Positions 27,611 through 41,773 are shown, counted from the stretch's first letter. The stretch is 64,000 nucleotides of DNA from Prinia subflava (GCF_021018805.1 NC_086248.1:24622922-24686921), one strand, 5' to 3'. Numbers and translations: made by a program. The notes: generated by a model from the sequence alone, not told the origin.

Positions 27611-30600
27611 ATGTGTTATTCTTGTATGGATATTCAATAAAAATCATTAAAATAAAAGAAGAAATATACCATGCTATCAATTCTACCCTGCCTGCAAACT
27701 TCTGATCTCAAGGTAACCAAAATTTAAGCAAATTTGACAAAGAGCTCATAAAGTTGGTGGAAATAGGCAGATCAATGGAAGAGAGGCTGTTTTAATGCCT
27801 TAAAGCTGCAGCACCAGCTCAGCTTTTATTAAATATTTACCCAAGACAAATACATAGCAGGTCCAAAAGCTTCATGCTATTATAATATATAAATACTGCA
27901 TAGCCTATCAAAATAGTTGCAACTGAATGACAGCTGCATTGAACTATAATGAATATTTAACACTCAACACAGACTAACAAACACATAAAAACACCCTAAT
28001 TCAGAACCCAGAGTCAACCCAGCTGCTGAAATGCAATCATTTCATGCAGCTAAATAAAACAAGGAGGAAAAGCCCCTTAGAAACAATAAGAAAAAAATTT
28101 GTTTACATTTGATAGTAAAAACGTACATTTTACGTTGCCATTCATTTGCATTCACGTACCATAAAGTCACATCTGCACCAAATGTTCTACTCCCTCCCTT
28201 TGAACTCCTTTGAAATATTTCCTTGGTCTTTTTAAAGGAGTGTAAAAATGGCTTCAGACAACTAATTTAAGATCTGTTTTGTTTCTTATCAAGATTTCCT
28301 TCCAGATTATTGTGGGCCTCAAAATTTAGCTAAACAAAATAATCATGTTGAAAAAAACCTAATGATTAATTTAAAAAAAAAAGCTTCTTGGCAAAAAGGG
28401 AAAGGAAATTAATAGAAGACAAAGGCAATAACTGAAGTACTTCCTTATAGAAACAAGCCTGAATGAATATCAACACTGATTCCTTATAGTCAGCACACAT
28501 GATATGATTTGTATTAACTCTTTGTGTGTTATATTGTTATATGGTAGAACACTTCAGAGCAAAACATTTCACAAAGTCAATGCTGGTTCATGACTTAACC
28601 TTTTATCCAGCAAAACATCTTCCTGCCGTTCCTGAAAGAGCTACAGAGTCCATAAAAAACAGAAATAAAAATCTGTCTCCTTAGAAGTTATTGCTCTTTG
28701 GGGAAACCCTAAATCTGAATGCACTGCATCAGTATAGGAAGACTACAATGCTTGGCCAGGAAACAGGCATGCCTATGGGATTGCTCTTTGGATTGACTCT
28801 GACTTCAGTATATTTATTTCTGAATCTCAAAATTTCTAGCCCACAATAGTCCAAAACCACAATATCATCTTTTAATATTACATCAGAAGTGTTTTATATA
28901 CTGTCCAGCTTACAGTACCTTGTAAATGGAAATCAATCATTATGAGCACCCTGAAGGCCAAACTTACTGCAAATGGCTCAATCCTGTAGCTTTCGCTCGT
29001 AGTTTTACTGAGTTCACCAAGGCAGCTGAGTATGTTTAAGTGTGAAGGCTCAGAACACACTGGGGAAAATGAAAAGTAGGTAACTGTTTCTAACATATAA
29101 TTTAAATGTTGTGAGCTGTTCCCTATTGTCCACAGAGAAGCCACTAATTCATGCCTTTTTACAGATAGGTAAGGAGTTTGGATAATAACATGACATTCAG
29201 GGAATAGAGAATGCTAAGACTTGCTTGAGAGAGTAAATTTTAAAATTTTTGTACAAAGTAATGGAAATTACATCTGCAATTGTCTATGTCAGACAATTAA
29301 TTTGTCAATAGAAGGGAAACTCCTTTAGTGGATACTATTTTGATTTCCTGAAACTGTTTTTGGAAAATAAACTTTCCAGTGCCTCACGGGCTCAGTGAGT
29401 GCCTCACTGCCTGTCCAAGGCTGCAGAAAGCTGCAGTTGTGTCAGTATGAGTGCCCTTGCAGTTACACACTGCAAAGCTCCTATCCCTGCCCAGACAGTG
29501 AGAAGGAAATATTTTATTAAACCTCAAGTCCATTCACTCCTCAATATTCAGCAATGGCAGTACTTAGGGAAACCAAGAATATGTCACTAAGATGAATATC
29601 TGTTAAGATACTCCCATATCACTTTACGTTGATTTCAAAAGGATTTCCAGCTAATGTAAAAGCCTATCAGTTTCCAGTTCTCCAGCAGTCATACAACTGT
29701 GTGATGTAAGCCCCTTGGAGTCTACTGGAGTCTTTCCAACTGCTTTAACATGTCTGGGATGAAATATGTCAGCTGAACTGACTAGGTAGTAACACTGGGG
29801 CAGATTGCCTGCGATTCCAGATGAGCTTCCTGTCAGTTCCCACAGCTCTTCCCCCAGGCAGCTCTGATTAGGAAACAGCAGGAGCCATACTCTGCTGACT
29901 TCGGATAAGGCAGTAAGGCTCTGACCACTGTGTGTACACTGAGAGTTGGAGGCTTCCTTCTGATAAGTGCTTGAAGGATAGAAGCTAATTATTTTCCAGG
30001 AACTTAGGTTAGAGTACAGATGAAGCCATAGTCAAACAGTTAAATACGTAGTTAAATGCATAAGTCAAAAAGTAAATGTGATTTACACGATTGTCTCAAA
30101 TAAGACATCTTTCTAAAATAAAGGAAAACATTTTCATTCTTTTCCATTAATACAAATGATTCAATTCACTTGTCCTCACACAGGCATCCAAAGCCATTTG
30201 GGATACGCAGAAGCCATTGTGTGGTTTTGGAAGCAGAGGAGTGTTCGTCCTTTTTAAATAAATAATGCATTTAAGGTAATCTAATTTTGAACTACAAAGA
30301 ACAAATGTCAGAGTAAAGTTTAACTAACACTATCATAAATAGGCAATCTCATCACAAGTAACATTAATTTAATAGAGACACTCCTGAAATACATGCTGGA
30401 AAAATAATGAATTTCTACTTTTCCAAATAATAACGCTGAATCCAAAAGAGAATTTTGGCTGATGTGATTTGTCTCACCGCTGGGCTGACCTGGCCAAGTA
30501 TTACATTTTACCCAAGTAGTCTCTGTGTTCATAGAAAACAGCAGATCAGGTAATGCCTTCAACAATTACAAGATATTTTAATTGCACCCTCAAGGAATCT

Positions 30601-31049
30601 TAGTTAATTAGTAAGGGCTCAGTTGAGGCAAAATCATCTAGTGTACAGGTCAGGTGTGAATAAGTGAATAACAAGTAAAGTCGTCTGGAAAAAAGATGTA
30701 AAATAAAGATGTAAAAGATGTAAAAATTATTAAATTTTTCAGCCTGATAGGCTTCATACAAATATTCAAGCCTGTATGTACTCCCATCTGCCTCTGTAAA
30801 CATTTTTCAAAATTTGTCCCAGTAAGATCAAATGCTGTTGAATTTTAGGCTACAAAAAGCTTAGCTCCATTTTGTACAAAAAAATATTTCAAAATGTTTT
30901 AATAGTTCATGTCAACTGTGCTTTCAGTCATTTTTTTTCAGTTCACATCTGAAATATTGACTTTAAATAAATATCATAGAATATGATTGAAAACATTTAT
31001 TAATTACAATCCAAAGCCTTGAAATCCAATTATCTAAGACATTAAGTCA
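27611..31049. other. Intergenic, nothing recognised
   Basis: AT-rich unique-looking DNA between an ancient CR1 copy and a younger one. Confidence 0.5.
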
Positions 31050-31410
31050 TTAGGGAGCATTCAAAGCAGGGCCACAGGTATGGTGAAGAATCTTGAGGGG
31101 AAGCTGTATGAGGAGCAGCTGAGGGCACTTGTTCAGCCTGGAGGAGCTTAAGTGAACCTCACTGCAGTTACAGCTTCTTGTGAGGGGAAGAGGAGGGGCA
31201 GACCCTGATCTCTACTCTGTGATGACCAGTGGCAGGACTGAGGGAAACAACAGGGAGTTGAGGGAGGAAAGGTTTATATTGGATATCACGACAAGGTTCT
31301 TCACCCAGAGAGTGCTCGGGCACTGGAACAGGCTCCCCAGGGAAGTGATCACAGCACCTGACATATTTCAAGAAGTGTTTGGACAATACTTTTAAGCACA
31401 TGGTGTGAAT
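31050..31410 (+). mobile_element. CR1 LINE fragment, C-terminal ORF2
   Basis: The plus strand encodes a degraded CR1 C-terminus: GNNRELREERFILDITTRFF followed by TQRVLGHWNRLPREVITAPD and FQEVFGQYF. The 5' section (GCCACAGGTATGGTGAAG…) matches the earlier ORF2 region with internal gaps. The terminal octamer is missing, so the copy is truncated at both ends. Confidence 0.85.
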
Positions 31411-32629
31411 TCATATAGTATTTAAAACTAGAAATAAAACTCACACGAATCTACTGAATTTTGACTGAATGACAGTAACTTTTATAAAAATGTTTTCCCA
31501 AACTATAAGTTATTTCAAGGTTTGAACCAAGTCCAGTTTCCAGAATACTTAAAGCTTGGCTTCATCTTGCTGGAATATGACCAAGAACCAAAAGATTGGC
31601 AAAACCCAGGGAATGTGGCCTGAGAATATAACAAGATCCAAAGCCCAAGGAAGCTCAGGTTGACAGAGTCAGTGCACGACACCGAGACGGTGACTGCTCC
31701 CTCCTTGCCCCCTATGCTTTCTTTCTTCTACAGATCATAACTTGTATACACCTGAAAAACATAATGGCAAAAGATTGCTGAATACATGAAATATAATGTT
31801 TAATCAAAACAGTGAAAAGCATTCATTTGACAAAAATAGGGTTTATTGCAGTTATGATTATTTTGATTACAAACAAAAGTTTGGATATACAAGGAAACAC
31901 AGTACACCTGGGATCTCAGTTACTTCACTATACATAACACTTTTAATAGAAATTCTAGTTCCATTGGCCCCCACAACTGCTGCACACAGCTCTGACACTC
32001 AGCACTGCTGCTCTGCTGCAAACCAGGTGATTTGCACCTTTTCTTCATGACAAAGCAGCCAGATATAGAAATCTCATTTTCTGTAGGTGTGAATTCTGTC
32101 AATGAATTAAGAACTTGCCTTACTAACCTATTAATGTCTAAACAGGTCATGAAGACCTAGTGTAGCTCTAGTAGTGACTGGGTCAGACATTATCTAGAAT
32201 ATCTAGCAAATAAATGTCACTTTTTAATCATTAGATTAGAGAAAAAAATCATTGATAAGTATACTGATTTGGGGATAAAAAGAGGAAAGTAAAGATGGAA
32301 GAGAAATTCCAGAGTGTAAACTTAACCAGAATGTTGGAAGTCATGCACTAGTTATGAAAATTGTCTTTTTAGGGATAGATTGAGAAAAGTACTCATATAA
32401 GCAGAAACTCCCTTTAAAACAGCCCGGAAAGGCTAGCTGGCCAAAAGTCCTTCTAATTTGGAAAAGGAATGGAGTTACAGTCATTTTACTGTGAGTTGTT
32501 GTCATAGAAAGCATCATCACCTTCACTCTTCCATCATTATGTATCCTCGTACATCTTTGAAAAAAGATATGGAGTCATTTTAATGCAAGAAGAAAGGACA
32601 TAGGCTCTCCCTTTGGACAGAGATAGCAA

Positions 32630-33075
32630 AAGGGAGACAAGATGGAGGTCTACAAAACCATGAAATATGTAGAGAAATTGAATAGGGAAGCACAAGTCAC
32701 TGTTCTTCTTAGTATAATAATCAGGGAGTACCCAATTTATTTACCAGGCAGAAAGTTTAAAACAAACATAGGAAGTCATTTTTCACACATAATTAGATCT
32801 CATTCAAATTAAACTGTGCAACTCATTATCACAGGATGTTGGAGAGGTCAAAAGCCCAAAAGGCTTCAAAAGACATTTAAAAATTCTCATGGGGACTAGA
32901 TCCACCAGAGGCTACATAGCAGGGCAGCCCAGATGAGACCCACAGTTCAGGAAATGTTTTCAACCACTGATTGTCACAAACGAGGAATTCACTCCAGGGA
33001 AGTGAGCAGGTGTACCATACTCTACCTATATTAAATTTATATTAAGGGTCTGCTACTGGTCATTGTGAAGTACAA
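32630..33075 (+). mobile_element. Ancient CR1/L3-like LINE 3' region
   Basis: The sequence begins with ACAAGATGGAGGTCTACAAA. It continues through 'aggaagtcatttttcacaca…aattaaactgtgcaactcatt' and 'gatccaccagaggctacat' to a 3' UTR ending in 'ctactggtcattgtgaa'. This is the same layout as the copy at 27335-27610 and as old CR1 of crocodilians and turtles. No intact frame remains. Confidence 0.65.
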
Positions 33076-34419
33076 AGTATGTCATGATGGACAGATAATC
33101 TAAATAAATATGACACAGCTTCTTTTCTGTAAACTTGTTATTTGTATGAATGAAAAGTAAATATGGAGTGATCGCTATTTTGACATAGTAGAATCTTAAA
33201 TCAAATTGATTAAAAGAAAATGCAAGGTCCACAGTAATGTTCAGGTGTTCCCTGGAGCACCATCAGAAAAATATTGCAGTGTTCCAGTTTTCCTCTTGGT
33301 TAAGAATTCAAGAGTGAAAACTGTTCTTTTTATACTCCTCTAAAGAAGCATATTTTGAAAGACTTATGTTTTTCTCAGCCTAATTCCACATAATCAGCTT
33401 CCAAAAGTATTTTATGTCTTTCTCACTCTAGTAGTAAGGAATTGACAAGTTTCCTATATCCTTATTTATTTCATTATCTAAATAATTTTCTTTAAAAGCA
33501 TGCTTCCTTCAAAGATCCAGATGGCATTTATGAAATACTGATGCATTTGGGAAGGAAAAACAATTGAAGAAATAGACATTGCTGCATATTGCTATTAGTT
33601 CAGGGAGTGTTTTAGCTGCAAAGCAGTATATATATAATTGCATGTTTAAAAAACACAATAGACTTGAACTTAGAGCACATCATGTTAAAATACAGGCCAG
33701 GGCTATAATAATGTGTCTTAGTATGGAAATTTCTAGTTCTCCTTACTATGTTTACAGAAAGAAGTGTTATGTTTTAATATTCAGGCAGGAAAGCAAGTTT
33801 CCACAGGCAATGACCTACAATAAGTAACAAGATGCATTTTGGTGGCCAGCACATGTGGTAGCTCTATTAGCTCGGAGACTTCAAGTAAGAATCCCCCAAA
33901 TCCAGCTGCACACAGGAGCTGCCTAATTTTGTGTTAGCTACATGTACTTTTTTCCAACTCAACAAACTGTGCAAATAATTTAGCTAAGGATTAGATGGTT
34001 CCTGGCCATTTTAAGTGCTCCAAAGAACATATACTAAGTAACTTTCTAGTTTGCTTTGCCTTCAGTGTATTTGAACAATTAAGGAAAAAGAGGAAAGTGG
34101 AAAAATAGTTAACAAGCAATTCTGATGATCAATGTTATTTACAAGTTCTGAGGGCTTGAATTGCTGTAACTGTGTCCTGAGATCACCTTTTGATTTTGAT
34201 AAGCTTATGACATTGTCTTGTTCCTTCATGGTTAATTTGGAATATTCTATGATGGAACTACACTACAAAGTAAATTCTTGTAAATTAGGATTCACTTTGA
34301 TTAATAATTATCAAAAGAAAACCAAATTTTTTTGCTGCCATGTCACCAGAAAAGAATTTTACTATTAGTATACTAGCTATTGATCTGGACAGCAGTAGCT
34401 ATCAGTTTTAAAAGTAGAT

Positions 34420-34449
34420 CAGAGTGTCCACAGAGTGTCCACAGAGTGT
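34420..34449. repeat. Short 11-bp tandem repeat
   Basis: CAGAGTGTCCA is repeated twice and followed by a partial third copy. Confidence 0.9.
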
Positions 34450-36810
34450 TTTCATTTGATATCCTGATCTGACAACAGCAAAGCTAAAGCAGAGGGAAAC
34501 TTGCTGTTAGAGAATTAAGTGCAAACAAAAGTATAATTGTTTCAAGGAGCATCAAATATGACAATGCATTCACTGAGCTTGTACAAGCCCACAAAATACA
34601 GATGTTTGTAGCAGATCACATATCCCAAATCTGTTTTGAAGCACATTTTGTACAGGAGTGTGTGGTGTGCATGGAACCCTTCCAGTATCTGTATTACTTG
34701 CCCGTTGCTAGGTTCAGACTAGCTCTTCTTGTTTTCCTCTTCTCATGCTGCCCTCAAGAACACCACAGCTAGAAAATTATGTTTGTGATAGAAATGTGCT
34801 CTCCAGTGATACAAAGATCGATAAAAGGATGCTTTCCCAATCTATTGTCTCTGTTACCTCTTCCTTGATTAGTGCGCCGGTGATAAGTGGGTTGATAACA
34901 ATAACTCAGTTTTTTGCTCCTGCTCTTGTCTGTTGTTCCTGGGCATCTTTTCTGCTTTGGTTTCTGGTCCATTCTACATCATGTCTTTAACATACCCAGT
35001 ATTGTAGCTTCTTCAACAAATGACAGGAATCTACAGAATATCTATACAAATAAAATTTTTGGGTACAGAAGAAGAGTATAAAATAAAAGTTTCTGCCATC
35101 ACATGAAATGTGAACGTTGTCCATAAATAAAGAGTCCCAAAAAATGCTGACCTTATGGATCAGCAACTTGATCTAACTTCAAGGTGGGCTTTAATTTCCA
35201 ACTTGGCCCTTCTTTGAGCAGAGATACCAGGTTGTTTTCAGAAGTTCTTTCTGTTTCAATGTTCCAATGCTTCACTATCATGACAGTTTATCCTGGCTAC
35301 TAACATCTACTTGGCTTCCCAAATGATATCTGTTATAATAACCACTTATTTGTATCCATTTTCCTAATCACTATCTTGTAGGAACATACTCTAGGCTTCA
35401 ATGAGAATTTATATTTCTGTAACCACCTAAAAAAAGATGGTAAAGAAAGGAAAGTAAAGAGCTAGTGCAAAGGTGTTTCCTGTCAAAGTTCTAGAACAGG
35501 AAAATGAAGATCATTATAACATGCAAGGACAAAAATTTTGGGACCTCAGAGGAGGAGGGTCCCTTCATAGTGGGCCCAGTGAGCCTTCATTGGAGACACC
35601 TGCTTGGCATATCTTTCACTGCTTCTGTAAAGGCTGTGTTCAAATGATGCCAATATGAAGATCTACTCATACAGACTTTTTAAAGACTGGGTCTTACATC
35701 CACTGAAAGTCAGGAAGTCAAAATAAAAAAGTCCATCAAAAAAGTTGCTGTTAGTAGATCCTCTCAAAAACAGCAGGAGAGCTTGACAAGGAAGTGGGTT
35801 AACTGAAATATAGTAAATATGTATTTGCCTGAAGCAGAAGAAGATCTGGAAGTGTGAAGGCTCTAGGTTATCTAGGGAATCTGAAGCAACTGTGGCAGGA
35901 GAGAAGGCATGTGGCTGCTCCTCAGTCAGAAAATGCTGCTTGCTTAGCCTCAGCAGCCAAGGCAAATAACTCATCTCTATTTTGGTGACCTGCAAGGAGT
36001 CTACCCTACTGATTTGAAAAATGTGCCCTAAGGTCTCTGCTTCTTCTTTATAGTGGTGCTTATACATTTCAAAGAGCAGTACTTCTAGGACTGAGTGCTG
36101 AGGAAGCTGAAAGAATGATCTGCTGACTTGTGAAATATCAGAAAGATACTTCACAAGTATCTTCCACTTACAGAAAAGCTGCCAGGGCTCATCTGAATCA
36201 CAGATTACACCACCACATTGCTAATCCACATAAGGATTGATGGTTCTTCTGGGACTAGAAGTGAGCAGGTCAGAAACCACTAGAGCCAGAGGCTCAGGTT
36301 ATATTCTTCTCAACTCTCCTCAGTGTATGAAAAGGCTAGACAATGACTGACCTCTTTTGGATAATATGAGATATACGTGTGCTTTCAGGGATAGAAGGAC
36401 AAAATAAAAGCAGTCAGTAGAAGGAAGAGAAGATATACCTTGTTTGTGTGCACGCTTATTCTGGTAGCACTTTGGCTTCCTTCTTTATGCTACAGAGAGA
36501 CTTCTGCATACACTTGCAGTAGCACGCAAAAGAAAGGAAGAAAATTTTTTGGGTACAGTCATCTGAAAATGTTGAAGAAGTTTCAGTCATTAAAGACAAT
36601 TGATTAAAGTGGAAAAAAAGAAAGGCAATTTGTCAGATTGATGAATATCTTACATCCTAAACTTCATGCAAATGTAAAAAGCCCTAGCAAAATCTGGAAG
36701 CCTTCATACCTTCAAAATGATTAGTCAATTAGAATAACAGGGATTTCTTTGATACAGCATTAGCAAAGATTTCACTTGTTCAGGAAAAAAAATGATGATT
36801 TAGGTGTTAC

Positions 36811-36914
36811 CTGGAAATAGATGCATGTAGGATTTGGGGTAGAAGGAAATAGCAATCACACTGATGATAAGGACAACTGTGATTGTCCACAGATATTTGA
36901 AACCAATGGGAGTT
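36811..36914 (-). other. Unassigned exon-like segment with a hydrophobic stretch
   Basis: On the minus strand, 104 bases lie between a strong acceptor (CCCCTTTCTATTTCAG) and a good donor (CCAG|GTAACA). In the frame leaving one base at each end it reads TPIGFKYLWTITVVLIISVI, then AISFYPKSYMHLFP, without a stop. The middle looks like one membrane-spanning helix with basic or aromatic edges. I recognise no family, and I found no partner exon with matching phase on this strand. T-rich antisense DNA yields hydrophobic frames easily, so this may be chance. Confidence 0.2.
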
Positions 36915-39900
36915 CTGAAATAGAAAGGGGACATTAACACTCCCGTACTAGTTAGATAATGTTAGCTAATGGTTTATTAACTTTCCCAAGCAGATAAGTT
37001 AGTTACTTCCCCAGACAACAAGGTCAGCTGGGATGGACCTGGCAATGTCTACTCTGATGAACTGTCTTAGTGTCTAAAACATGGTGTTTATATGTGCCTA
37101 TATGCACATGTCTTAGCGAGAAGGTCTCTGGAATGTTTTCACTGCTGAACTGAACTTGGCAATTATTTGGGAGTACATCAGTCATCATGCAAAGGAGTTT
37201 TCCAGCTATTCACTGACACAAAAACATTCACTGGCAGTATTTCACTTTCTAGTACAGGTTCAGCCTGAGAGAAGGATGCATCTTGACTGTTTTTAATGTA
37301 ACTCCAGTGTAGATGCTACTCCCAACATAGTAATCCTTAATTCTCCATAAATGAGAACAGGCACTTTTAGAAAGGATTTAATCTAGCCTAGTTTGGATAT
37401 TTACACTAAAATGAGAAAAAACCACATTTTATTTCTATCTCTTGACCATGGATTCTTAGTTCAAGTACAAATGTCTGCAGTGATTATCTATACACATGGT
37501 CAGATGTATTTCACACAGAAGAGAAATTACCGAAGTGCAAATCTTGAATATAAAACAGAATGGTTGTTAGATTATTTTCCTGAAACAGGCAGAAGTGACT
37601 CAAGGATTAGAAGCTAGAGTTAGATCTTAGAAAACACATGTTCAGTGAGGAATCCATGCCCAGTTTGGAGAAAATTAGGAAGATGAATGAGGAAATTAAC
37701 CATTTGAGTGAGAAATTAAACTGAAGTAAAACAAAAGTCCTTGCTTTTTTTCATCATAAAAATGTGTTTCGTTGTTCTACATGTCTTGCTTTGGCAAAAG
37801 AGAGACAGAAAAAGAGGATGAAGAAAATAGCCACTCCCTCCAATTACTAAACCTGACTGGTTTCCATTTCATGTAGATTCTGTCTAACAATTAAATAAGA
37901 AGTAATTATGTGTTTCTGTATGGAATTTCACAGCTAGTTTTTGTTGGGGTTTTTTTTTTGTGCTATGTTCTTTAACAAAAGTTTAGACTCAAGCAGAGAA
38001 CAGGCTTTGAGCCATCTGACTGCCTTTTTTATTTTCTCCCATTCGTATACACATACACATTTTGTTTGATTGAAATGGGTTTATTTGCCTTGTGGGCTTC
38101 TTCCCCCTGTCTCCTTCTTCCCCTTCTTTTTTGTTTTTTTATTTTTACTTCAAAAGCTTTGTTTGATTTTTCAGGAATGAAAAAATATACAAAGTTGTGA
38201 AACAAAGGAAATGTAACAATTTAATATTCCTTCAGGATGGATTTGTATGAGGAATTTTATAGGAAGGCAATTAGAAACCTCAGTAGGGTGCTTTCTGTCT
38301 TTTATGTGTGTAGTAATTTTGGGCACTCATTTGGGCCCAGGCCCAGGACTGGAACTGGCCCAACCCAAAAAAACAACTAATTGAATTTTTCTGTGAAAAG
38401 CTGCGATCCTAAAATCCCGCTTTTAGTGTGCCACTGCCGGATGCAGAGAGCAGGCCAGTCTCAGTGCTCCACACCTTCTCCTCTGAAGTTCCCCAAGTGT
38501 TCAGACAGCAGTGCAACTGCTTCTGAAAAACAGATGTGAAGCTGGTCTGGTGCCTGAATTCAAGCCCTATCTCCACCGTCCATGTGAAACCAAGAAGGTT
38601 TTGGCACAGAACAACTCTTCTGGCCCTGTGACAGGATCTGTTCTGGCCCAGCTACCTCCAACTATCTCAAGTGCCCCTTGGGGGTATCATGCTCTCAGAG
38701 TTTCCCACTCTACCCCAGGAGAAGGGCAGAAAATCCCCCCCTCCACTGCTGTCAGTTCAAATTCTGGTTGTGTGAGAGGGGGTTTGGAGGCAGCAGTTTC
38801 AGCCCACAGGATTCAGAGGGTTCCAGGATGCAGCAGAGGATGTGGCAGGAGCTCTCTGACACCATCAAACAGGAGAAACTTGGCACATTTCTTATTTCTC
38901 ATTCAGATGCGTGGTCTGGGTTGTTCCCAGCAGAAATTCTGCCAGCCTTGTTCCAGGTTCTCCCCTGCAGCCACTGACAACCTCCTTCAAAGCCCAGCAG
39001 CCCATCTGCAAGAGGTCACACCCAAGGACCAGGGAAAACATCCAGGAATCAGAGAGGAGTTTCAGCCCTCTTGGCTTGAGACATTCAAGCTCCCAGCCAA
39101 AACACCAATGTAAAGATTATCCAGGAGTGCTTTCTTTAACTCATGCTGCTCTGCAAACTTTTCCACCAGGGTGGGAGCATAATACTGTGGTCTGACTTTT
39201 AAGCCACTTTATCTGCAAGAAGTGCAGTTGGTTCATTTCAAAGCCTGTTTCTGTAGGCAATGAGCATTCACACATGTGTGAAATTCTCTGGGAGCAGTAG
39301 TAGCATTTCCATTTTCCCACACAATTTCTGGGCCGGTGCCCCACAGCTGCCCCACAGTTCGCTCCCTCCTGCCCCTTTCAGCCAAAAAAACCTCTTCCAT
39401 TTCAAGCAGGAATCAAATGTTCTCACTGTATTTTGGATGAGTGTTTTCAAACATAGCCCACTTTCTAGGAAAGGGGAATTACAATCATATTGGTGTGTAC
39501 CAGGAGAAAATTTCATGAGCCTTAATTCAGGTGTTGGCTAATGGGATGGATGCTCTGCTCCCCTCCCTAGCACTGAGGGAGGTTACCTCAGTGCAGAACC
39601 CAAGACTGATCCTTCCCTAAGTCTTTCGCTCTCAGATCACTCTCGGCAGGTCTTTTCTAGTTAGGAAACCCAGGTGCTTCACCCAGGGCTCTAAGACCAG
39701 CTCTAGAGGCCACTGGCTGTACTGGATCTGACTCAATCCTCTTGCAGCCCTCAGACCCCTCCACGTCAGCTCCCAGAGCAATTATGCACAGTCTTAGAGT
39801 GCTGTGGTGAGTGAATCCAGAGAATTTTCCCACTTTTCCTGAGTGCTCCATGTCACAATGAGGGGAATTTCAAGCCTTGTCTTCAGTCAGTCTGGAAGGA

Positions 39901-41038
39901 ATATCTCTGTCAAATTAAGGTCAGCCTTTGCTTTCTGGGGGCATCTGATTTGTTAGTGATAGACTGAGGCTGATACAATTATTCATACTGTAAAATATTA
40001 ATTCTCATTTCAAAGAATTAGGAAATATTTGGCTATTGATTTATATCCTCCCCTAATTTGAAGAAAAATCAGTTAGAAAAGCCGCATGATAGCTTGCTCT
40101 AGAAAGGCAAGTATCCCTTGCCCTGGAATTTACTCTTTCTTGGCTGGACAGACATTTATTCCAATGAGGAACAGAGGAACTACATCTGTAGTGTTCCTTT
40201 AGCTGTAACTCTGCAAACAGTAGAGGCTCTGCTTTTGCTGAATAATGTTTAGCACATTCTTTTCCTTTCAAAATTCTGGGTTATTTTTGGTTATGAAAGA
40301 GTATACTCAGTTTTCAGCAACATGGAATGCTAAGTTGCTACTGTCTTTAAGGCAACATCTTCACATGTATTGGTTTGGATACCATCTTGTGTTAAATGAG
40401 CTTGGAAATGACACAGATACTGCAGAGAGAACTCGATCATGCATATTAGCACTGAATATATACTTTTTAGAACTGAATGAAAATTGCTGAACTGCTCAGA
40501 AATGTTTGTACCTTAATGTACATTAATGAACTATACCTGTTTTCTCTTCTGAATGAAATGCATACTTGGTAAGAATAAACACAAAACACTTTCTTTGACT
40601 TGTGCAGGTCTGAACTTCAATCATTTTAAACATCTTAAGAAGTGAATTTGATGGCAAAGTATATAATTCACTGAATATGCACAGAAAGGTGAACTTTACA
40701 GAGTTGAAGCAGAACTGCACTGAGTACAGTAAAGGCAAGACAGCCAGGAGAACCACTTCATTAAATAGCACATTCCAAGAGCTTCTACATGGCACCAGAG
40801 TCACTTGAATTACAACTATATTTTGTCTGAACACATTTTTAGACATAATATCATGGTTTAGACCATGAAGAGATTTTCCCCCCTCAGGCTGTTAACACTA
40901 CTGGGAGAAGGGAAAAGAAATCACATGGAAAATTTTCCTCTAGAAAGTTGTTCCCAGCTTTATCTAGGAATGGTATCAAAGAACTGCACCTCTTTCACAT
41001 ATCTAAATCACTAATGACACTCTGGTTTATCCATGCTA

Positions 41039-41160
41039 GTTGTTGTTTGTTTGTTGTTTGTTTGTTTTTTGTTTTGTTTTGCTGGGGTTTTTTTGTTGGG
41101 GTTTTTTTGTTTGTTTGTGGTGGTGGGGTTTTTTTTTGGGTTTTTTTTTGGTTTTTTTTG
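41039..41160. repeat. G/T-rich low-complexity tract
   Basis: It begins as GTTT repeats and turns into alternating GGGG and long T runs. The open frames here (Phe, Gly, Val, Cys) are composition artefacts. Confidence 0.9.
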
Positions 41161-41735
41161 CTATGATCTGCAACATGAAGCCCAAGGCAAATTCAAAAAG
41201 AAAAAAAGAAAAAGAGATGGTATTAAAATATACCACTAATAGCTGCACTGGGATTTTTCCTTTGTTTTAGAAATGTTGTAGTAAAGCAAATTCCCTCCTT
41301 TTGTTTCAAGTAACACGTCCTAGTGCTAGATGTAAGGAATTTATCCACAGAAATATTCAGAAAACACCCAAACCAGTGCTTTCATGCAGACAATATCCAA
41401 CCTGGTGTTTCTAAGCTAACTGATGCTTAGTTCTAGCATACAGGGTGTTAGTATTCTTTAAAAGTTGGTACACAAATACGGCAAGAAGCAAAAGCTGGTT
41501 AAAGATGGAGTAATTCCTAAAATTAATGTTTCTTTTATATTCTTCAGTTTTAATACTTCCAGAAGCCGTGTCTGGAGCCCACCAAAGTGTGGTGAATGTG
41601 TGGCTCTGTTCCTCATCACTGAAATCCTGTTACTAAGCATCATGTGGTTTGGTTCATTTGGAATACGACAGTAACTGCTCATTCCTCAGAAAAGTGTGAA
41701 AAACTTTGGGCTAGTTGTTTTTTCAAAGCAAAATT

Positions 41736-41740
41736 AAAAA

Positions 41741-41771
<31 letters not shown>

Positions 41772-41773
41772 AA
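41736..41773. repeat. Poly-A followed by (GA)n
   Basis: A run of about 14 A continues directly into about 11 GA units, a purine-only tract. Confidence 0.95.

Noticed and set aside
41036..41270. Hydrophobic open frames that look like membrane proteins
   Set aside because: They are products of the G/T-rich low-complexity tract in all frames.
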